This document shows, one piece after another, positions 16,090 through 23,989 of a stretch of 60,015 nucleotides of DNA. The first letter of the stretch is position 1. Every line of letters starts with the position of its first letter. Below the pieces are notes generated by a model. It worked only from the letters and a program-made list of their open reading frames with translations, had not been told where the DNA came from and ran no database searches. This stretch comes from Lactobacillus sp. (GTDB lineage Bacteria > Bacillota > Bacilli > Lactobacillales > Lactobacillaceae), in the NCBI GenBank assembly GCA_022651245.1, contig JALCQM010000015.1:1-60015 (forward strand), read 5' to 3'. The translations under genes and the position numbers were made by a program.

Positions 16090-17544
16090 TTAGGCGATGG
16101 GTGCGCGGTGGTGATCGGTGAGGTTGACCACTAAGGCAATTACGAGTAAGCCCACGACTAAGGCAAAAACACTGTGCATCCCCGCCAAAACGGTATGACT
16201 CAAGGCGACACCGCCGCTAGCTTGTTGGCCGCTGATATCAGCGTTCACCTGAGTCAAAGAGAGGCCAGCGTGCTGGCGGACTTGTGCGGTAATCGTGAGG
16301 TTAAACCCGAGGCCGAAAATACCGGTGGCGATGGTTTGCCCCAATGAACGGCCAAGCGTCAGCATGGCTGACGCCGTCCCTAGGGCAGTGGTTGGTACCA
16401 CGCGCTGTGCGATTAAGGTGTTCATGGTGATCACGATGCCCAAGACCGCCCCTGTCACCCCAGCAATCAGGTAAAACCAGCTCTGGGGGAAACGACCACT
16501 AGCGAAAACTAATGGGACATAGGCGATCACTAGCACGATCATCAACGGCACGGCGATGCTTTTGGGTGCCAAACGCTTGACCAACGTGCCCACGAAAAAC
16601 GATGTCACCAGCCACATGACCGGACTAGGCGTGACGGCTAAGCCTGCCACTGCCGGACTGGCGTGATAGCCGGCTTGTAACCACATGGGAAAATACGTCT
16701 GAAAACCGATTTGCGCGCCGCTGAGCAGTAATGCGGTCAGAATCTGGCGTGTGAAAGTGGCGTTAGCGAAGAGCCTCACCGGTAAAACCGGGTCGGTGGC
16801 CTTTTTCTCCGCAGCCCATAAGCCGACCACGCAAAGCAGGCATACACCTGCGATCAGGCTGACGCTGCTGACGTTGAGTGGCTGTGCACCGAGGACCTGG
16901 AAGAAGCCCAATAAGCTAAGTAACGTGCCTGATAGCATCACCGTGCCGCAGTAATCGATCGGGACACGGGTGCCTGGGCGGCGCGGTTCCGAGAAGGTCC
17001 ACAGGATGATTCCAAGCACGATCACGCCTATCGGAACGTTCACGAAGAACACCCAGTGCCAACTTAGCCGCGACACCAGCAGCCCACCGATGAGCGGTCC
17101 CAACAAGGCCGAGATCCCCCAAGCGGTGTTGTTTAAAGCCAGCATTTTGGCCCGCTGCTCGTAGGCGAAGAGGTCAGCAATGATGGTGAATGTGATCGGC
17201 ATCACCGCCCCTGCACCTAACCCCTGCAAGGCGCGGCAGGCGATCAGCACCGGCATATTCATGGCTAGGCCACACAAGCCGGAACCAGCTGTGAACAGAA
17301 TCAAACCGACGACGAAAACCGGCTTGCGCCCGAGGCGGTCTGCCAGTTTGCCATAAATCGGTGTTGTGATCGCCGTCGTCAGTAAATAAGTGGCAAATAC
17401 CCAACTTTGGAGTGCGAGCCCGTTGAGGTTAGTAATGATCGTGGGTAGTGCTGTAGTGACAATCGTCGTTTCGACGGAGGTCATGAAGGTCGCGATGAAG
17501 ATGGCCACCATGATCATCCGGGGATGCAAAACAGATGTATTCAT
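16090..17544 (-). CDS. MFS drug exporter, DHA2/EmrB-QacA type (484 aa)
   Basis: A 14-helix proton-coupled multidrug exporter of the plasma membrane. The N-terminus (FMTSVETTIVTTALPTI) carries the DHA2 motif D1, and GKLADRLGRKPVF is motif A. Length fits the 14-TM subfamily. AAGGAAG lies 8 nt upstream of the ATG. It is the second gene after an ArsR-type regulator, with a copy of that regulator's presumed operator 23 bp upstream of the start. The stop falls against a truncated glycosyltransferase end, a sign of insertion. Confidence 0.9.
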   Translation of the reverse strand: MNTSVLHPRMIMVAIFIATFMTSVETTIVTTALPTIITNLNGLALQSWVFATYLLTTAITTPIYGKLADRLGRKPVFVVGLILFTAGSGLCGLAMNMPVLIACRALQGLGAGAVMPITFTIIADLFAYEQRAKMLALNNTAWGISALLGPLIGGLLVSRLSWHWVFFVNVPIGVIVLGIILWTFSEPRRPGTRVPIDYCGTVMLSGTLLSLLGFFQVLGAQPLNVSSVSLIAGVCLLCVVGLWAAEKKATDPVLPVRLFANATFTRQILTALLLSGAQIGFQTYFPMWLQAGYHASPAVAGLAVTPSPVMWLVTSFFVGTLVKRLAPKSIAVPLMIVLVIAYVPLVFASGRFPQSWFYLIAGVTGAVLGIVITMNTLIAQRVVPTTALGTASAMLTLGRSLGQTIATGIFGLGFNLTITAQVRQHAGLSLTQVNADISGQQASGGVALSHTVLAGMHSVFALVVGLLVIALVVNLTDHHRAPIA

Positions 17545-17566
17545 GAGACAAGCTTCCTTTTTTCTG

Positions 17567-17588
17567 TAGTTTTATGACAATCGAACTA
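17567..17588 (+). promoter_or_regulatory. ArsR-type operator copy, upstream of the MFS gene
   Basis: 22-bp dyad TAGTT-N12-AACTA with the interior TTATGACAATCG. On the opposite strand it repeats, with two mismatches, the sequence overlapping the arsR start codon at 17896-17917. Confidence 0.65.
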
Positions 17589-17610
17589 ACGAGGTAAAAA
17601 GAGCCTGACT

Positions 17611-17910
17611 CTACAGTGTTGCCAAAAATCCTGGGAGGTACTTCTCGAATGTCGCCTCGTTCAGCGACAGGTACTTGCTTTGCGCTTCCTTGCGGGTGTT
17701 CGTCAGCCCCACGCTACGCAATAACTTGAAGTGGTAGGACACCGTGGACTTGCTGATGTTCAGGCGCTCCCCCACTTCCGAGCAAGTCAGCTCGCGGTGG
17801 CTTTGGTATAAGATGCGAATCATATGTAAGCGATTGGGATCGGATAAGACTTGGAAGATCTCCGCGCGCCGCTGGTCTAATGCTTGTTGATCGGTTAGTT
17901 TGATTGTCAT
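17611..17910 (-). CDS. ArsR-family transcriptional repressor (99 aa)
   Basis: Winged-helix regulator. The recognition helix region reads NISKSTVSYHFKLLRSVGL (about 49-67) and is preceded by FQVLSDPNRLHMIRIL, typical of ArsR. There is no CxC metal motif, so it more likely senses an organic ligand or stress. Its paralogue at 53259-53549 is about half identical, with the same C-terminus (FEKYLPGFL.TL). The start codon lies inside the presumed operator. It probably represses itself and the downstream exporter. Confidence 0.88.
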   Translation of the reverse strand: MTIKLTDQQALDQRRAEIFQVLSDPNRLHMIRILYQSHRELTCSEVGERLNISKSTVSYHFKLLRSVGLTNTRKEAQSKYLSLNEATFEKYLPGFLATL

Positions 17911-17917
17911 AGAACTA
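17896..17917 (-). promoter_or_regulatory. ArsR-type operator overlapping the arsR start codon
   Basis: Minus-strand TAGTT-N12-AACTA; the interior CTATGACAATCA contains the ATG of arsR. Near-identical to 17567-17588 and matched by the second pair at 53535-53556. Confidence 0.65.
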
Positions 17918-17954
17918 GCGTACCGCTAATTTGGGGGATGTCAATGTCTGGATG

Positions 17955-17983
17955 CAAAAAGGACCCAGCTTCCGCCAGGTCCC
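17955..17983 (-). terminator. Terminator of the AP2/glycosyltransferase operon
   Basis: Minus-strand hairpin GGACCTGGCGG-a-AGCTGGGTCC followed by TTTTT, 7 bp past the glycosyltransferase stop. Confidence 0.8.
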
Positions 17984-17989
17984 TGCTCC

Positions 17990-19519
17990 CTACTCTGTAT
18001 CGATTACTGTTTCCCGCCACCGGGCCCACACACGTGCTTGGGAGAAGTCCGCCGCTCGGGCATAAGCCCCTGCGCTTAATTGCGCCAGGCGCTCCGGGGT
18101 CGAGAACGTTTTGATCAAGGCGTCTCCTAGCCCGTTGACATCGCCATACGGCAACAGTTCGCCGGAGACGCCGGGCTGGATCAGCTCGGCCGGCCCGTAA
18201 TGGGTGTCATACGAGACGGTCGGCACGCCATGCGCGGCGGCTTCGAGGATCGCCAAGACGAAGCCTTCGTAGCGGCTCGACAACAACAGCACCTGCGACT
18301 GGTCGTAGACGGCGCCGATATCGTTGGTGTAGCCGGCGAAGGTCACGCAGTCGGCGAGGTGTTGCTCGTCAACGATCTTGTGCAGCAGCTTCTCGTCGCG
18401 GTGGTCGGTGGCGCCATCGCCGTAGCCATAGATGGTCAGCGTCAACCACGACAGCTGGTCATGGGCGCGCTTGAAGGCCCACAAGGCGTCGTCGAGGTGT
18501 TTTTCATAATACATGCGCGCCACGATTAGGATCTGACCGCGCTGACGCTTGGCCATGGGGATGTGCGGCTGAGCCAGCACAGCTGGCGCAACGCTGCCCA
18601 CCGGAATCGCGACGATCGGCACCTGGGTGCGCAGGCGCGTCGCCATGTCGTGGGCCTGCGCGTGCGTCGGCGTGATCACCATATCGGTGCGGCTGAGCAA
18701 GTCGGATTCGCCGATCGACGGGTACGTCAGCGGCCGCGACATGGGGTCGTGGTAGTCGGCGAAGTGGATGTTGTGAAAATGCTCCAGCTTGCGCGCCTTG
18801 GTGGTCATGTTGATCATCGGCCGGTTGGTATGGTTACTGCGGTCAGAAATGAAGGTGTCGCCTTCCCCATCATCTTGATTGAGGCAATCCAAAAACACCG
18901 TGTAGGCCTGTTGCGTGTTCATCAGGTGCCACTGGCGACCATCGGCGTGCTGGAGGCGGTAGCCCGTGACCACGACGCCGGCGTCGCGCTGGCGGTACGT
19001 GATCTCGACGCCGATGCGGCCGGTGTGGCTGTAAAACGTTTCCAACGCCAAATAGCGCTTGGCGGCATCATCTGCGGTGGCGAAGAACTGGCTGAAGCCG
19101 AGGAACCCGCGGGTATCGTAGAAGTCCCGCCGCACCAGCTGGCCATCCCCATCGAAGTGGTCGCTGGTATCCACGCGCCCGGCTTGACTATGGATGGTTT
19201 GGCAAGTCCAGTCGCCACTGGTGACCGTGGTGTCTGCGTCTGTGGTGGTCACCTGAACGTCTGCGGGAAACTTGAGGTCTTGCACCGTCAGTGGCTTGCT
19301 GGGCACGGCGACGTTGGCGCAGAAGTAGTCATATAAGTTGACGTAATCCTGCGGGTCGACGTGGTAGCGCGCCAAGTTCTCTGCGGCGTCGCGCGAATAC
19401 GCGGCGGTGACGATCTTGGCTGGCACCTGATGCGCCTTGAACAAGGCGAGGCGCTTGAATTCCGCGTGCTCGATCCCCGAGCAGAAGCGCGGAATAGATT
19501 CGTTGAGAAAATAGTACAT
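17990..19519 (-). CDS. Family 4 glycosyltransferase, TagE/GtfA-like (509 aa)
   Basis: Cytoplasmic GT-B retaining sugar transferase. The start MYYFLNESIPRFCSGIEHAEFKRLALF resembles lactobacillar TagE/GtfA proteins. The C-terminal donor domain has GQILIVARMYYEKHLDDAL, YGYGDG, VTFAGYTNDI and SRYEGFVLAILEAAAHG (the E-x7-E motif). These enzymes glucosylate polyol-phosphate teichoic acid or add the first sugar to serine-rich adhesins. Given the Ser/Thr adhesin at the left edge, adhesin glycosylation is plausible, but teichoic acid modification is equally so. AAGGAG upstream lies within the end of the AP2-domain gene, so the two are cotranscribed. Confidence 0.88.
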   Translation of the reverse strand: MYYFLNESIPRFCSGIEHAEFKRLALFKAHQVPAKIVTAAYSRDAAENLARYHVDPQDYVNLYDYFCANVAVPSKPLTVQDLKFPADVQVTTTDADTTVTSGDWTCQTIHSQAGRVDTSDHFDGDGQLVRRDFYDTRGFLGFSQFFATADDAAKRYLALETFYSHTGRIGVEITYRQRDAGVVVTGYRLQHADGRQWHLMNTQQAYTVFLDCLNQDDGEGDTFISDRSNHTNRPMINMTTKARKLEHFHNIHFADYHDPMSRPLTYPSIGESDLLSRTDMVITPTHAQAHDMATRLRTQVPIVAIPVGSVAPAVLAQPHIPMAKRQRGQILIVARMYYEKHLDDALWAFKRAHDQLSWLTLTIYGYGDGATDHRDEKLLHKIVDEQHLADCVTFAGYTNDIGAVYDQSQVLLLSSRYEGFVLAILEAAAHGVPTVSYDTHYGPAELIQPGVSGELLPYGDVNGLGDALIKTFSTPERLAQLSAGAYARAADFSQARVWARWRETVIDTE

Positions 19520-19522
19520 CGA

Positions 19523-20050
19523 TCAATGCTCCTTTTTCACCTGGCACGGGTCGCTGGTGGCTAACCGTTCCGGTGCGTAAGCTTCTAATAAAGGTTGTAA
19601 GTATTGTGCTTCGGCGGCGCGGCGGGCGGCCACGGCATCGTCAAATTCCGCGAAGCGCTTGTTCAAGACCAGCTTGCCGTTGATGACCAGGCGAGCGTTC
19701 CAAAGCTTGCTATGAGCATCGCGGCTGACGCCGATGACACCCGAGCGGTTCTTGCGGCTCTTGGCGGTCATCGCGCCAATATTGACGTGGTCGCGGATCA
19801 GCAAGCTCGCCGCGTTGCCGATGTGTGCCCGGGTCTTGGCGTTATTGCGGATCTGTTCGCGCATCACCTCTTTGCGGTAACAGCCGCAAGACAAGGTGCC
19901 GCCGTGGCGCAAGCGGTAGCCGTCGACCACCACCTCCTGGCCGCAATCACAGCGGCACGTCCATCTGGCGTTACCATTTTTGGCCGTGCCGGCATATGCG
20001 AGCACCACCAGGCGACCAAAGCGCTTATTCACGAGGTCGATTCGTTTCAT
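19523..20050 (-). CDS. AP2-domain zinc-finger-like DNA-binding protein, copy 1 (175 aa)
   Basis: The start at MKRIDLVNKRFGRLVV (20050) is preferred because the paralogue begins there (MKRFDLTNQRFGRLVV) and GGAAAGAGAG lies upstream. Residues about 26-60 contain CRCDCG...CGCYRKE, a likely zinc-binding knuckle. Residues about 108-160 (SGVIGVSRDAHSKLWNARLVINGKLVLNKRF) are an AP2/ERF-like beta-sheet domain. Proteins of this build are common in phages and mobile elements, sometimes joined to HNH nucleases, but no nuclease is present here. The stop lies 4 bp before the glycosyltransferase ATG. Its role is unknown; DNA binding is likely. Confidence 0.75.
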   Translation of the reverse strand: MKRIDLVNKRFGRLVVLAYAGTAKNGNARWTCRCDCGQEVVVDGYRLRHGGTLSCGCYRKEVMREQIRNNAKTRAHIGNAASLLIRDHVNIGAMTAKSRKNRSGVIGVSRDAHSKLWNARLVINGKLVLNKRFAEFDDAVAARRAAEAQYLQPLLEAYAPERLATSDPCQVKKEH

Positions 20051-20115
20051 CAGAACACTCTCTTTCCGTATTAGTATCTTCAGGATACGAGCCGTCGCCT
20101 CGACCGTTGGCAAAC

Positions 20116-20129
20116 CGCTCAATTTTGAC
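20116..20129 (+). promoter_or_regulatory. Island motif copy 3 (weak)
   Basis: CGCTCAATTTTGAC; 11 of 14 positions match the copy at 28723. Located 66 bp upstream of the AP2/glycosyltransferase operon start. Confidence 0.3.
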
Positions 20130-20132
20130 ACG

Positions 20133-20176
20133 CAAAAGGCCCCTGCCAAGTCCAGAATGTGACTCGGCAGGGGCCA
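20133..20176 (-). terminator. Terminator of the fused regulator gene
   Basis: Minus-strand stem GGCCCCTGCC / GGCAGGGGCC (20166-20175 with 20138-20147) followed by TTTT, 13 bp past the regulator stop. Confidence 0.8.
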
Positions 20177-20188
20177 GCTTGGGGTGGG

Positions 20189-21961
20189 TCACTGCAAATA
20201 GTCCCACAGCCAGTCGAGCATGGCGATCAAGTCGGCGCCTTGTTGGCCTGGGGCAAAATACGTGACCGCCGCGCGGGTTTGGTGGTAGTCTCGGCGCGCT
20301 GCGGCGACGTCATCGCGTTGCAAGGCTTGGATCAGGCGCGAGAAGCACTCGCCGATCACAAAGTTCAAGCCGTGGCGTTGTTGCCGCAAGCCACGCAGGA
20401 CCTTCAAGGCGTCGTCGACGTTGGCCGGGACTTGGGAGCGCACGGCCCCGAGGAGCAGCTCGACGCCGAGCAAGTCGGTGGTTTCCGGTGGCAATCGGTG
20501 GCTCAAGTCGACGTTGCCGCGCAGGTAACGCGACATGACGATGCGCACCTTCGGATAGTCGAGGTATTCGATCAATGGGATCATCACCTGGTAATCGAAC
20601 TGGATCCAATCCCCTTCTTCGTTCAGGTGGTGCCAGAGGCTTTGGACGGCGGCGTTGATTTGCGCCGAGTCGGTTTGACATTCGCCAGCGATCAGCTGGG
20701 CGGAGTCTTGTAGCAACAAGATCGGCTGGCGTGGGGCCGGTTCTGGAACAGCCGCTAGCCGGTCGGTGAACGCGGCGACTTGCGCCTGCACGTCATCCCC
20801 GGCAGCCGCCAGTTCTTGTAAGGCCAAGAACCACTGGCCGACTTGGCTATGGCCGCCGGTCCACAGGTGCTGGATGTCGGTGAAGTTCAGTCGCAGTGTG
20901 GACATCACGGCGCACACCACATCGAGCTTGGTGGTGGCGACTTCGCGGCGCATCCGGCTCCAAGTTGAGCGTGACAATCCGACTTGATTGCACAGCTCTT
21001 CAACCGTCAAAAGCCGCGCGGTCCGGGCAGCGTCGAACAATGCGCCTAAGTCGGCGGTGGGTTCGAACGGTTGTGGCCAGGCCGGTGTCGGCCACTGTTC
21101 AGGCTGACGGAAGGCCGCGCCAGTCGCCAGCGCCCAAAGCTTATCGAAAGCAGCGAGTTGGTGGGTGTCGCCGGCCAGTGCCTGATAATGTTGGCGGAAC
21201 TGGGTGTAGATCTTGGGGTCATGGCCGTGGCACACGACTGCCGCCACCAAGTGGGCAAAATGCACCAACGGCCGGTCGTCGAGGCGGTTAGCCAACAGCG
21301 GCTGGCCTTCTAGCCAGGCGGCTGCCAAATACACCGCCTCGGCATCATGGCTGGTCAAGGCCACTTCCAAGTACCGCTGGCCGATTCGTGCCAGGCGCGT
21401 CGCCCGATACGTCGATTCGACCGGCAAGCGACCGACGAAGCGCCAGCACGCTGAAGCCAGCGCGTCTAGTGGTAACAACGGCGCGATCATGGTGAAAATC
21501 CCAATATCCAGATCCAACCATGCGCGGCTACGGGTCAGGCGGTGGAACAAGCCTAACGCCGAGTGCTCAGCGCGCCAGTGTTCGGCGTTGGCTAAGGCGT
21601 CGAAAATCGCCACCAACGAGGTCAATTCGGTATAGCCGCGGTTGTGCGTCTGAACCGCGGCGGCGCGCAGTTCTTGGGCCAACTGCTGGGCGGCGACGTG
21701 GTCGTGGGCCAATAGCGCGGTTTGGACTTTTTCCCAGGCGGCATCGAGGTCACAATAGTCGGCGCGCAACACCGGCATCACCTCGGCCAACTCCAAGCCT
21801 AATAGGTTCAGCAACGCCAAGAGGCTGGCGAAGGACAGGCTGGATTGGTCGTTGACGAAGCGGTTATAGGTGGCGCGTGAGATTTGGGCGGCGTCTGCCA
21901 TCGCCTGGACTGACAGCCCCTTGGCGCGCCGATATTCGTCTAGTTGCTGTCCTAAGGTCAC
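20189..21961 (-). CDS. Fused double Rgg-like regulator 1 (590 aa)
   Basis: A transcription regulator about twice the length of a normal Rgg/GadR/MutR protein (about 285-300 aa). It reads as two complete units. Residues 1-60 are an XRE-type helix-turn-helix (QAMADAAQISRATYNRFVNDQ), followed by a helical repeat domain. A second HTH at about 304-365 (EELCNQVGLSRSTWSRMRRE) is followed by another helical domain containing DWIQFDYQVMIPLIEYL, matching the Rgg pattern W..FE..L. Rgg proteins work as dimers controlled by peptide pheromones, so this may be a single-chain dimer. GTG start with GAGG 9 nt upstream; it follows a 29-aa ORF. The regulator at 25987-27816 has the same build. Confidence 0.8.
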   Translation of the reverse strand: MTLGQQLDEYRRAKGLSVQAMADAAQISRATYNRFVNDQSSLSFASLLALLNLLGLELAEVMPVLRADYCDLDAAWEKVQTALLAHDHVAAQQLAQELRAAAVQTHNRGYTELTSLVAIFDALANAEHWRAEHSALGLFHRLTRSRAWLDLDIGIFTMIAPLLPLDALASACWRFVGRLPVESTYRATRLARIGQRYLEVALTSHDAEAVYLAAAWLEGQPLLANRLDDRPLVHFAHLVAAVVCHGHDPKIYTQFRQHYQALAGDTHQLAAFDKLWALATGAAFRQPEQWPTPAWPQPFEPTADLGALFDAARTARLLTVEELCNQVGLSRSTWSRMRREVATTKLDVVCAVMSTLRLNFTDIQHLWTGGHSQVGQWFLALQELAAAGDDVQAQVAAFTDRLAAVPEPAPRQPILLLQDSAQLIAGECQTDSAQINAAVQSLWHHLNEEGDWIQFDYQVMIPLIEYLDYPKVRIVMSRYLRGNVDLSHRLPPETTDLLGVELLLGAVRSQVPANVDDALKVLRGLRQQRHGLNFVIGECFSRLIQALQRDDVAAARRDYHQTRAAVTYFAPGQQGADLIAMLDWLWDYLQ

Positions 21962-21972
21962 GGTTTAACGCC

Positions 21973-22062
21973 TCATTTCACAGTTGCCTTATGCGTGTGG
22001 GCCGGTTTGGTCGTGTCTGCGGCAGGCCGCTTCACTTGTTTGATTACGATTCGAAACATCAT
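21973..22062 (-). CDS. Possible 29-aa peptide upstream of fused regulator 1
   Basis: GGGGG lies 5 nt before ATGATG; the frame (MMFRIVIKQVKRPAADTTK...) is basic and ends 11 bp before the regulator's GTG. Too short for composition evidence. It could be a leader peptide or a signalling peptide for the Rgg-like regulator, although it lacks the hydrophobic C-terminus of SHP pheromones. Confidence 0.35.
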   Translation of the reverse strand: MMFRIVIKQVKRPAADTTKPAHTHKATVK

Positions 22063-22162
22063 TCATTCCCCCTTCTTGCTACTTCCACCCTACCAACAAC
22101 CAATGAGCTTGAGAAGGCTTTGAGCTTCTGCTTCTTTTGCGATTTTGACAAAAAATTCAGAA

Positions 22163-22176
22163 GTCTCATTTTTGAT
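22163..22176 (+). promoter_or_regulatory. Island motif copy 4 (reference, between regulator 1 and the Mga-like gene)
   Basis: GTCTCATTTTTGAT in the divergent region: about 100 bp upstream of the 29-aa ORF/regulator 1 and 111 bp upstream of the Mga-like gene. The match with the copy at 28723 extends 5' (TCAGA-A/C-GTCTCA). Confidence 0.55.
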
Positions 22177-22286
22177 CGATGCCACCGCAACACTCGGTTT
22201 TCAAGGTACAATGGCACAAGCGGAAGCTTTTTAGGGGGAGTGCACGTTGCACTCGAGGAAGCGGCCACTTTTTGGGGGGAATCACA

Positions 22287-23762
22287 GTGAAGACGACGGC
22301 ACTATATAATAAGGATGACCGCATGACCTACGGGATCTTGCACGCCATCTTGCAACAAGGCGGCTTGACCATGGCCAAGACCACTTTGAGCGACGACTGG
22401 GGGCTCACCACCTACCAGATCAACAAATACTTCGAGGCAATCAACGCTGACTTGCACACGATCAGCCAAGAGACACCGATTTACCTAGACGAGACGCAGC
22501 GCGGGGTGTGGCACGCGAACAGCTTGACCACCTACGCCTTGCAGCGGCTGGGGCTATTGTACTTACAGCGGTCTAACGCCTTTTTGGTGTTCGAATACCG
22601 CTTCTTATACAGTCAGCAACAGTCCAAGCGCGACTACATCGACAGCCACGCGATTTCCACGCCGGTGTTTTACGCGACCAGTACAGAATTAGACAAGCTC
22701 TTACACGCTGCCGGGTTCTTCACCGCCAGCGGGGATGGTGCCGAAGATGCGGAGTACACCTTGCGCCTGCACCTGTTTGAGCTGTATTACACGGCGTATA
22801 CCGGCGTGACGACCCCGTTTCCATCCATGAATGCGGTGGTCGAGGAGCTCTTGCAGCTGTGCGCCGACTTCATCGGGGCGCCGCTGCGGCCAACCCAGAT
22901 CACCAAGCTGTCCTTGTTCTTGAAGCTCTGGCTCTTGCGGGTCAAAAATGGTGGCACACTGGCCGCCGACCGTTTGGACCCGACACTACTCGATAAGCCG
23001 GCACAAGCGTTCTTGCAGCGCGTGCAACGCTTGTTGGCCGACAAGCAGCCGGTGTCGGCACGGGAAACCAACTACCTCTATACGTTCATGATCACTCAAG
23101 GTCTAGCGCCGGCGATCGCCCCGGAGCAGCTGCGCGTCGCCTTTCCGGCGGCGGCCAGGCTCAGCCGCGACTTCATCCAGGCCCTGCAAAGCCAAGGCGA
23201 GTTGATCGACCGCAGCCGGCTGAATACCAGTCAGCTGCACATCAGCCTGGATTCGATCCACTTGCAGTTCACCACCTTCTTCATCGAGCCGACGACCTTC
23301 ATCGATCCTACTCAGGTCAGCTTTTTCCAAGACCTCTACCCAGGGTTCGATGCCGTGATCACCGGCTTCATCCAAGACCTGCAACAAGCCGGCACCTTCG
23401 CTTTGTCGCAGAACATGGCGGTGAATCTGTACTTCAGCTACATGTTCGCCTTGATCTCCGCCATCCCGCCACGCGCCTTGAACGACGTGGTCGCAATCTG
23501 CGTGGACTTCTCACAAGGCGTCTTGTATTCCGATTACGTCATCCAGACTTTGGCGGCCTTCAGCCACGCCCACATCGTGATTGAAGACAATGCCAGCGAT
23601 ACGACCGATATCTACATCTCGGACTTCCACTCCGACCTGGTCGACCGCCCACAAGTAATCTGGCAAAACCCGCCGACCCCGAACGACTGGACCAACCTGG
23701 CGGATATGATCTTGGCGATCAAGCAGGAAAAGACCAAAGGGTTACTGCAAGGAAGAGCGTGA
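22287..23762 (+). CDS. Mga-like transcriptional regulator (491 aa)
   Basis: A stand-alone virulence/adhesin regulator of the Mga/AtxA type. The GTG start at 22287 is chosen for GGGGGG 7 nt upstream; the longer frame from 22179 has no site and crosses the intergenic motif. An N-terminal Mga helix-turn-helix (KTTLSDDWGLTTYQINKYFEAIN, about 31-53) is followed by a helical middle and a C-terminal domain of the PTS-EIIB-like kind. Length fits the family. Divergent from the fused regulator 1. Mga proteins activate surface adhesin genes, which fits the setting. Confidence 0.8.
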   Translation: MKTTALYNKDDRMTYGILHAILQQGGLTMAKTTLSDDWGLTTYQINKYFEAINADLHTISQETPIYLDETQRGVWHANSLTTYALQRLGLLYLQRSNAFLVFEYRFLYSQQQSKRDYIDSHAISTPVFYATSTELDKLLHAAGFFTASGDGAEDAEYTLRLHLFELYYTAYTGVTTPFPSMNAVVEELLQLCADFIGAPLRPTQITKLSLFLKLWLLRVKNGGTLAADRLDPTLLDKPAQAFLQRVQRLLADKQPVSARETNYLYTFMITQGLAPAIAPEQLRVAFPAAARLSRDFIQALQSQGELIDRSRLNTSQLHISLDSIHLQFTTFFIEPTTFIDPTQVSFFQDLYPGFDAVITGFIQDLQQAGTFALSQNMAVNLYFSYMFALISAIPPRALNDVVAICVDFSQGVLYSDYVIQTLAAFSHAHIVIEDNASDTTDIYISDFHSDLVDRPQVIWQNPPTPNDWTNLADMILAIKQEKTKGLLQGRA

Positions 23763-23872
23763 CCAATCGCGCTTTTAGGTGAGTGTATAAGGCAGCGTGG
23801 TGCGGTATGGCGTCAGCCATATCGTGACGCGATGACTTATACGCCTCACCGTTGCGATTGGGAACGCGTTTC
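23763..23872 (+). repeat. Variable-arm palindromic repeat, class A
   Basis: Outer arms CCAATCGC (23763-23770) and GCGATTGG (23854-23861) enclose GGTGAGTGTATAAGGCAGCG...GATGACTTATACGCCTCACC. The arms differ from every other copy yet pair perfectly. Confidence 0.75.
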
Positions 23873-23980
23873 TGCTAGCGGGAGAGCGGGCCTAGTCCTG
23901 ACCACTAAACGCGTTCCCCGATGCAAGGGCGAACGTTCTAACCGGTCACCCTTAACCGCATCGGCTCACGCTCTGAAAGG
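23861..23980. repeat. Truncated class B palindromic repeat and 11-bp inverted repeat
   Basis: GGAACGCGTTT (23861-23871) is repeated inverted at 23907-23917. After it, arms CCGATGC (23918-23924) and GCATCGG (23958-23964) enclose a shortened class B core (GGGCGAACGTTCTAACCGG). Ends in the ribosome site region of the next gene. Confidence 0.6.
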
Positions 23981-23989
23981 AGGTTCCTC

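Noticed and set aside
18563-19336. 257-aa plus-strand ORF
   Set aside because: Arg/His-rich antisense of a well-supported glycosyltransferase; no start signal.
20159-20713. 184-aa plus-strand ORF
   Set aside because: Antisense shadow of fused regulator 1.
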